The translations under genes were made by a program, and so were the position numbers. The notes under the pieces are model-generated. The model ran no database searches. It was not told the DNA's origin and saw only the letters and a program-made list of their open reading frames with translations. Shown here piece after piece: positions 1 to 7,420 of a stretch of 10,572 nucleotides of DNA. Position 1 is the first letter of the stretch. The number at the start of each line of letters is the position of its first letter. The stretch spans positions 1-10,572 of the forward strand of contig JAGQRA010000932.1 of the NCBI GenBank assembly GCA_020425885.1. Direction: 5' to 3'. Source of the stretch: Planctomycetota bacterium. Its GTDB lineage: Bacteria; Planctomycetota; UBA1135; UBA2386.

Positions 1-419
1 GCGGTCGCCAGCAACGCCGTCGCGAACGCCTGCGCCGCCTCGCCGTGGCGGTCGAGTTCGGCGAGAACCCTGCCGCGCAGGCGGTGGACCTCGGCGTCAT
101 CGCAGCCGAGCAGGATAGCCGCGTCGAGCTGCGCCAGCGCTGCCGAGGGTTCGTCGAGCTGCCAGTAGATCGCCGCCGCGCTGGCCCGTGCCGCACCCCA
201 GTCCGGTGCCCGACGCATCACCAGCAGATGGTCCTCGAGTGCCAGCGTGAGTTCACCGAGGGCGGCGTAGAGTCGGCCACGCTGCAGGCGCAGCACGTTG
301 TCGTGCGGCGCAGCGGCGAGCTGCCGCGTCAGGATCTCGAGGTGCCGTTCGGGGTCGTGCGGCGTGACCGCGCCGGTGGCCGTGACCAGGGCGGCGAGCA
401 GGCAGAGGAGGTAATGCAA
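1..419 (-). CDS. Secreted TPR-repeat protein (3' end cut by window edge)
   Basis: This frame is open from a stop at 570-572 to the left edge, so only the N-terminal 139 residues are visible. From a TTG at 417-419 the protein begins with a hydrophobic stretch (HYLLCLLAALVTATGA) that looks like a Sec signal peptide, with cleavage plausible after Ala17. Three TPR units follow with a clean 34-residue period (about 40-73, 74-107, 108 onward), each with the small/large residue pattern of TPR helices (for example RGRLYAALGE, RGRVLAELDRHGEAAQAF). TPR arrays bind proteins; a periplasmic or surface scaffold role is inferred. The start is uncertain: no Shine-Dalgarno precedes the TTG, and the only other in-frame start is a GTG at 543-545, which would add 42 residues including a basic HFRR segment. 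There is no ATG start, so it is easily missed by gene callers. It is separated from the upstream gene by 197 bases and may have its own promoter. Confidence 0.72.
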   Translation of the reverse strand, partial: MHYLLCLLAALVTATGAVTPHDPERHLEILTRQLAAAPHDNVLRLQRGRLYAALGELTLALEDHLLVMRRAPDWGAARASAAAIYWQLDEPSAALAQLDAAILLGCDDAEVHRLRGRVLAELDRHGEAAQAFATALLAT

Positions 420-445
420 TGGTGGTGAGGCTGGGGTGCGGCGAA

Positions 446-451
446 AGTGTA
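446..451 (-). promoter_or_regulatory. Possible -10 hexamer upstream of the TPR gene
   Basis: On the minus strand the hexamer TACACT (close to TATAAT) lies 26 bases before the TTG start of the TPR gene, in the only sizeable gap between genes in the window. No convincing -35 hexamer is seen 16-18 bases upstream. If translation actually starts at the GTG at 543-545, this site would lie inside the gene and the call would be wrong. Confidence 0.2.
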
Positions 452-591
452 GCGCGTCGGTACGGTGGGTCGCGCCGGGTGGATTGCCGTGCCCGACGGC
501 GCGCGACGAGATGCCGACGGCAGCGGTGGTTGCTGCCGGCGTCACCGTCGCGCCGACCGACGATGTTCTCTACGCGGACCGGCGCCGAAGT

Positions 592-613
592 GGCCGGCTG
601 GATTGGCCGGGCC
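592..613 (-). terminator. GC hairpin just after the repeat-protein gene
   Basis: Four bases past the TAA of the carboxypeptidase-regulatory-like gene, the transcript can fold into a stem of GGCC/GGCC (592-595 with 610-613), then after a one-base bulge at 609 GGC/GCC (596-598 with 606-608), around a 7-base loop (599-605). All seven pairs are G-C. There is no U-tract after it, so it is not a textbook intrinsic terminator; it could be a 3'-end stabilising or attenuating structure. Its position at the end of a tight gene series fits an operon end. In DNA this rich in G and C, short stems also arise by chance. Confidence 0.33.
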
Positions 614-616
614 TGA

Positions 617-2332
617 TTACCGCACGACGAATGGTGTCTTGGCCTCGTCGAGCACTGCGTTCGTCGCCGGGTCACGGAAGCGGAAGACGACGTTGAGCAG
701 CTTGCCGGTCGCGGTGGCCGGCACGATCGGCAACGGCACCCAGGCGCCGTAGAGCTGCAGCGGCACCGGCATCACACTGAGCGGGAGCGTCGGGAAGATC
801 GGCAACTCCTGGCCCGAGGGCAATGCCACGACGAGTTGCAGATTGGCGGGCACCGGTGACGGGTTCAGGCCCTGGAGGAACGGGTTGAGCGGCATCAGCC
901 CGCCCTGGCCCAGCGTCGGCGTGCCGAAGCTGGTCAGCGTCGTCACCAGCGCCTTGCCGGGCAGCGTCCGGTTCCAGCTGGTCGCCGCGGTGATGCTGAC
1001 GCCGGAGACGCTCACGGGTTTGCCGTGGCTGCCTTCGGCGCTGTCGACGTCGATGCGCCAGGTGCCCGCCGGCACGTAGGTCGAATACATGCCGTTCTGG
1101 TCGGTGTGATCGCCGACGGTGACGATCTCGTTGCCGGCGGCGTCGAAGAAGTCGAGGTTGGCGTTCACCTCGGGTCCCTGCGGGCCGGTGATCGTGCCGC
1201 TGATCGGCACACCCGTCACGAGCGTGACGGTGCCGATGTTGGTGGCGGCGTTCACCGGGGTCGGGGCGCTGAGATGGCCGACCAGGCCGAGGACCTTGCG
1301 CGGCTCGACACGCACGGTGTAGGTCGCGCCCGCGGGCACGGCCACGGCGAAGGCGCCGGCGGCGTTGGTGTGATCGTTGGGCGTGTACAGCTTGCTGCCG
1401 TCCGCGGCGAGGACGTCGATGTCGGATCCGGTGACCGGTCCGCCGGGGCTCATGACCGTGCCGGACAGCATGACGCCGTTCACCAGCCGCACCTGGCCCA
1501 TCGCCGTCGCGCCGAGCACGAAGGCACCGAAGATCTGCTTGCCGGTGTGGGTGTTGCCGAGCGGCGGATCGAACTCGAGATCCATGATGCCGAACGGCAG
1601 CAGCACCGAGAACGCACCGAAGGTGTTGCTGAGCGGGTTCTCGATGAGGATCCGTTCGCCGGTCAACGCGTTGATGGCCGCGATCCGGGTGTTGCCGATC
1701 GGCACCGAGGTGACGCTGTCGACCACCGTGCCGGTCACCGGCAGCCCGTCGGACAGGACGATGATGCCCATGTTGACCGGACCGGCGACGGTGACGTCTT
1801 CGAACTCGCGGCCGACGAAGAGGGACGCGACCGGCGGCCTCACGCGCACCCGGTAGACGCCCGCCGGGATCGCCATCGAGAACGCGCCGGCGATGTCGGT
1901 GTTGTCGTACGGCGTGAACAGCTTGACGCCGTTGCTGTCGTAGACGTTGAGGTTGCAGCTCATCAACGGCAGCCCGGTCGCGGTCCGGACGATGCCGCTG
2001 ACGAAGTGGCCCGGTTGCAGCGTCACATCGCCGATGTTGGTGGCGCCGACCACGGTCGTGGTCCGGACGAGTGCGGACCACGGTGCCGTCCGATCGGGCA
2101 GGTACTCGACGTCGTAGCTGCGGTTGGACATGCCGAGGATGTTGAACATGCCCAGGGCGTCGGAGATCGCGGTCGGCGAGCCGTTGCCCGGGTCGATCGT
2201 GATGCCGGGGATCGGGACACCGTTCGGGTCGACGATGCGGCCGGCCAGTGACTGCGCTGCCATTGGCAACGCCAGCAGGACGGTCGCAGCGGAGAGACGA
2301 AGGCGGGTGAGGATTGTGGTCGTGGTCTTCAT
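617..2332 (-). CDS. Secreted protein with five carboxypeptidase-regulatory-like repeats
   Basis: 571 residues. Residues 1-27 form a signal peptide: basic n-region with LTRLRL, hydrophobic LSAATVLLALP, then MAAQS with an Ala-x-Ala-type cleavage site. Residues about 30-458 are five tandem Ig-like units of roughly 80-90 residues (30-106, 107-194, 195-285, 286-373, 374-458). Each starts with a SGTV/GRIV strand, has a Gly-Ala-Phe plus VPAG (or similar) turn in the middle, and most end in a strand like NIGTVTL. This is the pattern of CarboxypepD_reg-like/transthyretin-fold domains, which bind or present rather than catalyse. Residues 459-571 are a Pro/Leu-rich C-terminal domain I do not recognise. 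There is no sorting signal, membrane anchor or lipobox, so release to periplasm or cell surface is inferred. The ATG at 2330-2332 is the only sensible start; another ATG slightly upstream (2341-2343) is out of frame and stops at once. No Shine-Dalgarno is visible. It lies 19 bases after the beta-helix lipoprotein gene and probably shares its transcript. Confidence 0.85.
   Translation of the reverse strand: MKTTTTILTRLRLSAATVLLALPMAAQSLAGRIVDPNGVPIPGITIDPGNGSPTAISDALGMFNILGMSNRSYDVEYLPDRTAPWSALVRTTTVVGATNIGDVTLQPGHFVSGIVRTATGLPLMSCNLNVYDSNGVKLFTPYDNTDIAGAFSMAIPAGVYRVRVRPPVASLFVGREFEDVTVAGPVNMGIIVLSDGLPVTGTVVDSVTSVPIGNTRIAAINALTGERILIENPLSNTFGAFSVLLPFGIMDLEFDPPLGNTHTGKQIFGAFVLGATAMGQVRLVNGVMLSGTVMSPGGPVTGSDIDVLAADGSKLYTPNDHTNAAGAFAVAVPAGATYTVRVEPRKVLGLVGHLSAPTPVNAATNIGTVTLVTGVPISGTITGPQGPEVNANLDFFDAAGNEIVTVGDHTDQNGMYSTYVPAGTWRIDVDSAEGSHGKPVSVSGVSITAATSWNRTLPGKALVTTLTSFGTPTLGQGGLMPLNPFLQGLNPSPVPANLQLVVALPSGQELPIFPTLPLSVMPVPLQLYGAWVPLPIVPATATGKLLNVVFRFRDPATNAVLDEAKTPFVVR
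959..2245 (-). repeat. Five tandem Ig-like repeats at protein level
   Basis: This part of the gene encodes the five 80-90-residue units of the secreted repeat protein. Units 2 and 4 are most alike around KLFTPYDNTDIAGAF versus KLYTPNDHTNAAGAF, each followed by a PAG turn and a basic strand (RVRVRPP, TVRVEP). Unit 5 keeps GDHTDQNG and VPAGTWRIDVD; units 1 and 3 are more diverged. The similarity is visible only in the protein; I see no long exact DNA repeats, so the duplication is old. Confidence 0.6.
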
Positions 2333-2351
2333 GATGTGGGCATGGGGGGGG

Positions 2352-4613
2352 TCAGCGGAGTCGGGTGGGGAGCAAGAGCGGCGCGGCGAGCGGACTACCG
2401 TCGTCGGCCGCGAGGCCGGAATGGAGCAGGATGGTGAGCGCGCCGGGCCAGCCGCTGCCGGTCGGCAGCAGGCTCAACTGGTTTCTGTTGGCGTGGATGC
2501 TGGCGACGACGGGGGCGCCGTCATGCAGCACGACGACACGGTCGAGCACCGACGCGGCGGCGACCTCGCGATCGAACGTCAGCACGATCGGCTCGGTGGC
2601 GCCGACGCCGGTGGCCAGCGCCGGAGAGGCAGCGAAGAGGTGCATCGTCGTACCCGCGAAGGCTTCGATGTGTCCCGGGGCACCGCCGTTGGCCGCACCG
2701 TGCGGTCCGCAGTCGAGCGCGGCGGCACCGGCGGCGGCGACGCCGGCGGCCGCCGCCGGTGAGTTCGCGACGAGCCGCAGATCGTCTTCGACGTCGTCGG
2801 TCGCGTAGGCCCAGATCGCCCCTGGCAGGTGGAACGTCGACGGGACCCGGTCGAGCACCAGGTCGTTGCCGACGGTGGAGTTCACCATCATCGCCGTGTC
2901 GTCGTCACCGATCTCGACGCGGCTGCCGATCGCGAAGCCGGTGGCGTTGCCGGCGGTGATCGTGCCCTGGTTGTGTGCCGAGACCGTGGCCATCGCGCTC
3001 GGTGCGTTGACGAACACCGCCGCGTCGAGGTCGGCTATGACGTTGCCGCTCTCGTGGGTGTTGGCGAGCGCATTCGGCTGCCCGAGCAGCACGCTGTCGA
3101 CCAGGGCCGCGGCGGCGCCGGCGCTGCTGATGCCGCCGAGGTCGTTGCCGGCGATGGCGCAGTGGGTCGCCAGCAGCGCCTTGTTGCCGGTGCCGACGCG
3201 GGCGCCGTAGCCGCGGTTGCCGGCGAGCCACGACGCCGACAGCACGACCTCGCCGGCGTGGCTCTCGGCGGTGATCAGGACGCCGTCGCCGCCGTTGGCC
3301 GTGCAGCGCAGGCGCTCGAGGCGATAGGTCGCCAGCGCGTCGGCGTCGATGTGGACGCCGGCGCCGCGGTTGCCGCGGGCGGTGCAGCCGCGCACGACGA
3401 TGGTGGCGGCGAAACCCGGGTTCAGCTCGTGCTCCTGATCGACGAGCAGACCCTCGAGGCCGTTGAGCTCGAAGGTGCAGTTCTCGAGACGGACGTCGAA
3501 CGTACCCGGCGCGGTCGCGGCAGGTGCCGCGGACAGATCGGCGTCGAGGCCCTCGAAGACGTTGCCGTAGAAGCGGCAGGCGGTGGCGTGCAGCGACACC
3601 GCGCCGCCCGACGGCGCCTGCAGATCGTCGATGTCGGCCCCCTCCTGGCCGTTGGCGTCGAAGCGGCTCTGGTCGAGACGCAGATCGATCGGCCCGGCGG
3701 ACGACAGACCGTCGGTGCCGTTGGCCGTGACCGTGCAGGCCACGACGAGCAGGCGGCGGTTCGGGGTCGGGGTCGTCACCTTGGCGCGGATGCCGCGGTC
3801 GGTGCCGCCGCGCACCAAGAGCGAACGCAGCTCGACGTCGCTGTCGGTGATGTCGATGGCCTCGGTGACGGTGCCTTCGCCGTCGATCCGCAGGCCATCG
3901 AGCGAGGCGTCGCCGCCGCCGCTGATGACGTCGACGACCTGCAGGCCGGTCGAGCCGGCGAGCACGGTGGCGTGCGCTGCGACGTCGCGGCCCGCCAGCG
4001 AGAAGGTGGCGTCGAAACCGCCGGCGACGTGGACGTCGGGCCCGAGCGGGAACGGTCCGGAACGGTACTCGCCGGCGCGCACCCAGACGTTGCCGCCGTT
4101 CTGCGAGCCGGCCACGAGCATGCCGTCGAACAGGCTCGGGAACGCCGTCTGCGGCGTCTGGCCGTTGGCCACGCCCGGGTCGGCGCCGGCGTCGACGTAG
4201 ATCGGTGCCGCCGGTCGCACGCGGAGACTGGCGCCGACCGGTGACCAGGTCGAGCTGCCGGCCGGCCGGATGGCGAGGCCGAAGAACACATCGACGCCGT
4301 CGCTCAGTCCGCCGACCATCACCGGCGAGGTCGTCACCGGATCGACGACCGGGGCGCCCGAGTAGACGGCGCCGCGGCTGCCGCCCTGGAACAGCGCCGC
4401 CTCGAAACCGGCACCGGGCAGGGTCACGTCGAGGCGCGCCTCACCCGAACCGGCGGCGGCGGCGATGATGCCGCTGGCGTGCGGCGACTGTGCCGCGGGC
4501 GGTGGCGGCGGCGGCGTGATCGGCGTCGGCTGGGTATCGTCGCCACCGCCGCCGCTGCTGCAGGCGGCCGCGAACAGGAGGAACGGGAGGGAGTGTCGCC
4601 GGAGCGTGATCAT
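2352..4613 (-). CDS. Beta-helix lipoprotein with C-terminal SbsA-type Ig-like domain
   Basis: 753 residues. A short signal (MITLRRHSLPFLLFAAAC) ends in a lipobox with Cys18, followed by Ser-Ser and a Gly/Asp then Pro-rich linker (19-42), so a lipid-anchored envelope protein is expected. Residues about 45-133 look like a fibronectin-III/Ig-type domain. Residues 137-230 resemble DUF1565 (IYVDAGADPG start, then a parallel-beta entry). Residues about 230-510 are a right-handed parallel beta-helix: eight or so rungs repeat a pattern of a strand, a small or Cys residue, then xxNGxxG (CTVTANGTDG, SRFDANGQEG, CTFELNGLEG, CTARGNRGAG, WLAGNRGYG). Residues about 662-745 match an SbsA-type Ig-like domain (PIVLTFDREV). 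Such helices occur in polysaccharide lyases, epimerases such as AlgG, and adhesins; I cannot assign a catalytic triad, so a binding or surface role is as likely as an enzyme. The ATG lies 9 bases after the barrel gene's stop, with no Shine-Dalgarno. Confidence 0.85.
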   Translation of the reverse strand: MITLRRHSLPFLLFAAACSSGGGGDDTQPTPITPPPPPPAAQSPHASGIIAAAAGSGEARLDVTLPGAGFEAALFQGGSRGAVYSGAPVVDPVTTSPVMVGGLSDGVDVFFGLAIRPAGSSTWSPVGASLRVRPAAPIYVDAGADPGVANGQTPQTAFPSLFDGMLVAGSQNGGNVWVRAGEYRSGPFPLGPDVHVAGGFDATFSLAGRDVAAHATVLAGSTGLQVVDVISGGGDASLDGLRIDGEGTVTEAIDITDSDVELRSLLVRGGTDRGIRAKVTTPTPNRRLLVVACTVTANGTDGLSSAGPIDLRLDQSRFDANGQEGADIDDLQAPSGGAVSLHATACRFYGNVFEGLDADLSAAPAATAPGTFDVRLENCTFELNGLEGLLVDQEHELNPGFAATIVVRGCTARGNRGAGVHIDADALATYRLERLRCTANGGDGVLITAESHAGEVVLSASWLAGNRGYGARVGTGNKALLATHCAIAGNDLGGISSAGAAAALVDSVLLGQPNALANTHESGNVIADLDAAVFVNAPSAMATVSAHNQGTITAGNATGFAIGSRVEIGDDDTAMMVNSTVGNDLVLDRVPSTFHLPGAIWAYATDDVEDDLRLVANSPAAAAGVAAAGAAALDCGPHGAANGGAPGHIEAFAGTTMHLFAASPALATGVGATEPIVLTFDREVAAASVLDRVVVLHDGAPVVASIHANRNQLSLLPTGSGWPGALTILLHSGLAADDGSPLAAPLLLPTRLR

Positions 4614-4622
4614 GGCTTGGGG

Positions 4623-6356
4623 TCAGAAGCTGAAACGGGCGGTGAATTCGAGGAGGTTGGCGGCGTCCTGGCTGCTGAAGGCGGCGCCGGGGTCGAAGCG
4701 CGCGAGGACGAGTTCGAGCGTGAGCTGCCGGCGCAGGCGGTAGCCGAGCACGAGGTCGATCTCGCGGCCGAGGTCGGTCGAGAGGCCGTTGCTGGACGTG
4801 CGCAGGTCGTTGCCGGGCGACGTCGTCGCCGCCACGTCCTGGCGGTAGCCGTGCAGCAGCAGCGATATCGAGGCACCGCGCCACGGGCGGATCGCGGCCA
4901 CCGCGGTGGTGACGGTCAGGTTCGCCAGCTCCGGGCGGAACAGCTCGCCGTAGTAGCGCACGCTGGTCACGCCGCCGAGCTTGCCGTTGTTGTCCTGCAG
5001 GCCGGACTGGCGGTAACCCAGACGCGGGCTCGAGTCGCGCTCGCCGCTGCCGAAGGCGATGCCGGCGCCGAGGCTCGGCCGCAGCGGCGCGTCGAAGGTG
5101 TAGAGCACGCCGGCGTCGAAGGCGTGGCCGTGGATGCTGCGGTTGCCGGCGTCGCCGCGGGCCAGGCCGAGCTCGAACCAGTGGCCGAGGCCGTAGCGCG
5201 GCCGCGCGAACGAACGCACGCCGTAGAGCCGCGGCTCGAAGCCGGCCGCGGTGTCGTCGGTGCGCTGCAGCGCGTAGGCCCCGATCGTCCAGCGCGGCTG
5301 CGGTCGCCAGCGCAGGTTGGCGACGTAGAGGCCGGTGTTCTCGGTCGCGTTGGGTTCGGCCATGATCTCGCGCCCGACCGCGGCCGCGACCTCGAGCTCG
5401 ACATCGGCATGGCGCACGACGGCCCGGGCGCCGTCGAGAACCTCGTCGTAGAGCCACTCGCGCTCCTCGTCGAAGTCCTGGCGGCCGAACAGCAGCTGCA
5501 GGCCGTCGGTCGCGCGCAACGAGGCGAAGGCGCGCGTGACCTCGAGCTGATCGTCGGCGGTGGTCGCGCCGCCCTCACGGTGCGTCTCGCGGCGCCCGGC
5601 GCTGACCTCGCCCAGGACGTAGCTGCCGTTGTCGTCGAGCAGCCAGAGGGCGTCGATCTTGCCCTGCAATGCCGGCTTGGTGCGGTCGCCGGCGTCGGTG
5701 GCGTCGAGGTCGTACTCGTCGTCCCACTCGATGTTGGTCGACACCTGGCCGCCGAACATGAGCGCGTCCGTGGCCCGCAGCGTGAACGGCACCGCCTTCT
5801 GGTCATCGGCGAGGAACAACGACAGCGGGTCGTCGGGGTCGCGAGCGCCGGTCAGCTCGATGTCGACGTCTTCGGCCAACGGCAACCTGAGGCCGCCGAG
5901 ATCGAGCCAGCCCTGCCGCTCGTCGACACCGCGGACCTGCCCCGCGACCTCGAACCGGTCGCGCGGTTCGGTGTGTCGCAGCGTGCGCGCGCGCAGGCCG
6001 TCGGGCTTGATCCGCGCCTTGATCCGCAGCCAGTCACCGGTGTCCGCGACGAACGGCGCGACCGCGCCGCGCGCTTCGTCCTCGTACTCGGTCTTCTCGG
6101 TCAGCTCGAACTCGTGGCCGAGCGTGCGGACGCGGGTGCCGTCGGCGGATTCGACGGCGGCGGTGATCTCGACCTTGTCGGGCTGAGGGGAGCTGCCCTG
6201 CGCGATCTCGGCGATCTCCTCGACGAGCGGACTGCCGTCGACGATGCGGCCCTTGGCCTCGAAGTAGCGGCCTGGTTGCAGTCGCGACAGGTCGCCGTGA
6301 TCGGGCGCGACGCAGGCGGCGAACGTCATCAGCACGATGAGGATGGGAGGTTTCAC
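4623..6356 (-). CDS. AlgE/alginate-export-type outer-membrane barrel with DUF5666-like head
   Basis: 577 residues from a GTG at 6354-6356. That start overlaps the TGA of the upstream kinase gene as GTGA, and a weak GAGAA lies 6 bases before it. The frame is open for 29 more codons to 6443, but that stretch is Arg/Pro-rich and lies over the kinase gene, so I reject the longer form. From GTG the protein begins KPPILIVLMTFAAC, a signal with a possible lipobox at Cys15 (Phe at -3 is not ideal). Residues about 31-171 hold two small beta domains resembling DUF5666 (KGRIVDG, VAGQVRGVD). Residues about 196-577 match the alginate-export family (PF13372): GRQDFDEEREWLYDE near 291-305, then YRQSGLQDN and YYGELFRPELANL, ending in Phe as outer-membrane barrels do. 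Characterised AlgE is the alginate exit pore of Pseudomonas; the substrate here is unknown and may be another glycan or small acidic solute. Confidence 0.85.
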   Translation of the reverse strand: MKPPILIVLMTFAACVAPDHGDLSRLQPGRYFEAKGRIVDGSPLVEEIAEIAQGSSPQPDKVEITAAVESADGTRVRTLGHEFELTEKTEYEDEARGAVAPFVADTGDWLRIKARIKPDGLRARTLRHTEPRDRFEVAGQVRGVDERQGWLDLGGLRLPLAEDVDIELTGARDPDDPLSLFLADDQKAVPFTLRATDALMFGGQVSTNIEWDDEYDLDATDAGDRTKPALQGKIDALWLLDDNGSYVLGEVSAGRRETHREGGATTADDQLEVTRAFASLRATDGLQLLFGRQDFDEEREWLYDEVLDGARAVVRHADVELEVAAAVGREIMAEPNATENTGLYVANLRWRPQPRWTIGAYALQRTDDTAAGFEPRLYGVRSFARPRYGLGHWFELGLARGDAGNRSIHGHAFDAGVLYTFDAPLRPSLGAGIAFGSGERDSSPRLGYRQSGLQDNNGKLGGVTSVRYYGELFRPELANLTVTTAVAAIRPWRGASISLLLHGYRQDVAATTSPGNDLRTSSNGLSTDLGREIDLVLGYRLRRQLTLELVLARFDPGAAFSSQDAANLLEFTARFSF

Positions 6357-7420
6357 TGCGGGTTCTCGAGCAAGGTGTCGACCTCGTGGCGCAGGCGTTC
6401 GGCCAGCGCGGTCCAACGCGGGCGCAGGGCGTAGACCCCGCACAGCCGCGCGCGGACGAGGATGCGGAAGGAGCGTGCGGCGGCCGAGTCGGGGTCGAGG
6501 TTGCAGCGCGCGAGCAGCACGTCGGCGAGGCCGCCGTCGTCGCCGCGGTATTGCAGATCGCGCAGGCGGACGTGTTCGGTGAGGTTGGCGATGTCGAAAC
6601 GCGGATCGCCGAGCGCCATGCCGTCGAGGTCGATCAGGGCGGCGCCGGCGTCGGCGAGGAACAGCTGCTTGTCGTGCAGGTCACCGTGGACCAGGCACGG
6701 TTCGATCGGGGCCGGCGCGGGCAGTCCGGCCAGGCGGTCGGCGATGGCGGTCAGTTCGGGGCGGACCGCGGCAGCCTTGCCGAGCATGCGAGTCGCCGCG
6801 TCGCGGGCGGCGGCGAAGTCGAGGACCGGCAGTTCGGCGTGGACCGGCGTGAACGCGAGCGCCATCGCCGCGCGGCTGACGATCGTGAGCGGCGGCATCT
6901 CGCCGGCCACGAGCAGGCGATGCAACGGCACGCCCGCCGCCGGCGCCACGATGTAGGCGCAATGCTCGTCGAGCGACAGGGTCGGCGTGCACAGTCGCAA
7001 TGGTGCCGGGGCCGCGCCGATGGCCGCGAACGCCCGCATCGCCCGTCGCCAGCCCTTGTCGTCGAGCAGCTTCAGCCAGACGACGTCGCCGTTGCCGAGG
7101 CCGACCCGCAACACCGCGCGGCGGCCGGGGCGCCAGGCGACGAGACGGCTGCTTCTGACCTCGCCGATCGGCGCCAGCGCGCGCGTGAGCGCCATCGGGT
7201 CGCGGAGCAGGTCGGCGCCGGGCAGCGCGTCGTCGGCGGCGGGCAGCAGCTCACCGGTGCCGGCCGGCGTGCCGACGAAGGCGCGCGGGGGTTCGCCATC
7301 GACGCGCATCAGCACGGTCGGGCGCCGGTCCCGGTCCTCGGCGAGGATCAGCTCGGCGCGGGGCTCGTGCGGCAGCGTCGCCAACAGCGCCGCGAACGGT
7401 GAGGTCGCCGACCGGCTCAC
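6353..7420 (-). CDS. APH-fold small-molecule kinase (short form)
   Basis: 355 residues of the aminoglycoside/choline phosphotransferase (APH) fold, cytoplasmic. An N-terminal lobe contains AWRPGRRAVLR (95-105) and the nucleotide-binding lysine in VVWLKLLDD (Lys117). The catalytic loop is VHGDLHDKQLFL with Asp247, and the metal site is LIDLDGM with Asp264 and Asp266. The usual Asn of HGDxHxxN is replaced by Gln252. Family members phosphorylate antibiotics, choline, homoserine, sugars or other small hydroxyl compounds. In this context a sugar or lipid headgroup is more plausible than drug resistance, but that is inference. The GTG start at 7418-7420 overlaps the TGA of the larger kinase as GTGA, and a GGAGG site sits 7 bases upstream. 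Its own TGA overlaps the barrel gene's GTG in the same way. It is clearly not a recent copy of the larger kinase. Confidence 0.87.
   Translation of the reverse strand: MSRSATSPFAALLATLPHEPRAELILAEDRDRRPTVLMRVDGEPPRAFVGTPAGTGELLPAADDALPGADLLRDPMALTRALAPIGEVRSSRLVAWRPGRRAVLRVGLGNGDVVWLKLLDDKGWRRAMRAFAAIGAAPAPLRLCTPTLSLDEHCAYIVAPAAGVPLHRLLVAGEMPPLTIVSRAAMALAFTPVHAELPVLDFAAARDAATRMLGKAAAVRPELTAIADRLAGLPAPAPIEPCLVHGDLHDKQLFLADAGAALIDLDGMALGDPRFDIANLTEHVRLRDLQYRGDDGGLADVLLARCNLDPDSAAARSFRILVRARLCGVYALRPRWTALAERLRHEVDTLLENPQ

Noticed and set aside
253..675. Minus-strand 140-codon open frame
   Set aside because: It overlaps the end of the repeat-protein gene and most of the start of the TPR gene in another frame. 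The product is Arg/Pro/His-rich with no domain, whereas the TPR frame has clear 34-residue periodicity.
1025..2251. Plus-strand open frame of 408 codons, and similar ones at 2829-4244 and 9090-10340
   Set aside because: They mirror the real minus-strand genes, have biased His/Arg/Asp/Gly or Ala/Val/Gly/Glu composition, and show no recognisable domains or start signals.
4479..6434. Long plus-strand open frame (651 codons)
   Set aside because: It lies antisense to the barrel gene and the start of the lipoprotein gene. The product is a low-complexity Arg/Ala/Val/Glu-rich sequence without any domain, as expected from the reverse strand of GC-rich codons.
6357..6443. 29-codon N-terminal extension of the barrel gene
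   Set aside because: It lies entirely over the short kinase gene, encodes an Arg/Pro-rich stretch, and would bury the signal peptide that starts at the GTG overlapping the kinase stop.
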